A stretch of DNA of 6,244 bases. It comes from UBA7445 sp042096455 (GTDB lineage Bacteria > Verrucomicrobiota > Verrucomicrobiia > Opitutales > Coraliomargaritaceae). The translations under genes were made by a program, and so were the position numbers. Of this stretch, positions 5,820 through 6,244 are shown piece after piece. Every line of letters begins with the position of its first letter. The first letter of the stretch is position 1. The notes beneath the pieces were generated by a model, which saw only the letters and a program-made list of their open reading frames with translations, was not told the DNA's origin and searched no databases. The stretch covers positions 1-6,244 of the forward strand of contig JBELLU010000073.1 of assembly GCA_042096455.1 (NCBI GenBank). Reading direction: 5' to 3'.

Positions 5820-6233
5820 ATGGCGAATACTGGCGTAGCACCTCCCAACTTTTCTACTGACGTTGGTCAGGTGAGGGCTTTACTGGGCGACACTGACCCT
5901 ACTAATGTTGGTGGTGGCACTGGCACGTATTTGTATTTCAGTGACGACGAGATTGGCGCGTTCCTCACGATGTATGGGGATAACGTGAAGCTTGCCGCTG
6001 CGCGTTGTTTGGAGACTATTTCTATGTCTCAAGCGTTGTTGTTGAAGTCGTGGTCCACTGATGATTTGCAGGTTAATGGCGATCGTATCGCGGAGTCTTT
6101 GCGTAAGCTTGCCGCCCAGTTGCGGGAGGAGGCGTTGCAGGACGAGTCGAACGAATATTTCAACATGATTGCCATGTTCATCGATGATGATGACGACGGC
6201 GAGGCTGACGAATATCCATGGTGGAATAACTAA
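5820..6233 (+). CDS. Head-tail connector (adaptor) protein
   Basis: A 137-residue, mostly helical protein in the usual connector position after MCP. Its pattern matches the small gp6-like adaptors that bind under the portal ring and prepare it for tail joining: VGQVRALLGDTDP near the N-terminus (15-27), YLYFSDDEIGAFL (37-49), then NVKLAAARCLETISMSQALL with a following DDLQVNGDRIAESLRKLAAQ helix. The C-terminus is very acidic (five Asp in a row) and ends in PWWNN. The start is SD-less but follows a TAAAAT hexamer at 6 nt. TTG leucine codons and G/T-ending codons reappear, as in terminase and portal, unlike the capsid genes just upstream. Its TAA overlaps the next ATG by one base (TAATG). Confidence 0.78.
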   Translation: MANTGVAPPNFSTDVGQVRALLGDTDPTNVGGGTGTYLYFSDDEIGAFLTMYGDNVKLAAARCLETISMSQALLLKSWSTDDLQVNGDRIAESLRKLAAQLREEALQDESNEYFNMIAMFIDDDDDGEADEYPWWNN

Positions 6234-6244
6234 TGGCGATTTCT
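6233..6244 (+). CDS. Start of the next gene, cut by window end
   Basis: The ATG shares its A with the connector stop (TAATG), giving M-A-I-S before the window ends. GGTGGA (6220-6225) stands 7 nt upstream as a modest SD, and coupling to the connector is likely. From position it would be another head-tail connector or stopper protein, but four codons cannot show this. Confidence 0.5.

Noticed and set aside
5611..5841. Minus-strand open frame across the intergenic hairpins
   Set aside because: It translates both hairpins and the MCP 3' end, giving low-complexity Gly and Arg/Lys runs; the structures explain the sequence better.
5738..5860. Short + strand ORF (40 codons) starting in the hairpin region
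   Set aside because: No SD; it runs through the terminator stem and T-tract (Pro-rich then Phe run) and into the connector gene in another frame.

Overview
The window is a piece of a tailed double-stranded DNA phage or prophage: the head-assembly module, with all genes on the + strand and tightly packed. The order is large terminase (5' end cut by the window edge), portal, capsid protease fused to a scaffold-like C-terminus, small DUF2190-type decoration protein, major capsid protein (MCP), head-tail connector, and the first four codons of a further gene. This is the lambda-style order (A, B, C/Nu3, D, E, then connectors). It contains no integrase, lysis, replication or tRNA gene. The protein signatures resemble siphophages of Actinobacteria, and the host may be an actinobacterium of moderate GC. 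That assignment is an inference, supported by several SD-less starts preceded by a TAnnnT hexamer, as in actinobacterial leaderless genes.

Layout. 1-1527: terminase, with an ATPase domain followed by an RNase H-like nuclease domain. 1537-3021: portal. 3044-4168: protease (N-terminal about 150 residues), then a small Cys/His module, then an acidic Ala/Glu-rich scaffold-like region that has its own strong Shine-Dalgarno (SD) sequence and in-frame ATG at 3803. 4171-4515: decoration protein. 4533-5654: MCP, followed by a clear intrinsic terminator at 5668-5703. 5704-5819: a structured non-coding stretch with two inverted repeats, the second ending in a T-tract. 5820-6233: connector. 6233-6244: start of the next gene through a TAATG overlap.

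How it works together. Terminase cuts and pumps DNA through the portal ring. Scaffold, protease and MCP build the procapsid around the portal. The protease removes the scaffold, the decoration protein probably binds the expanded shell, and the connector caps the portal for tail joining.

Four points deserve attention. (1) Portal, protease and connector lack an SD, and each has a TAnnnT hexamer exactly 6 nt before its ATG, which suggests leaderless promoters. (2) The non-coding stretch at about 5705-5803 looks like a compact promoter-hairpin-hairpin-T-tract unit whose two loops carry CCUCC, the anti-SD core. It may be an undescribed phage small RNA. (3) A separately translated scaffold protein probably starts inside the protease gene. 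(4) Codon choice changes sharply within this single strand: TTG leucine and G/T-ending codons dominate in terminase, while decoration protein and MCP use no TTG leucine codon at all.
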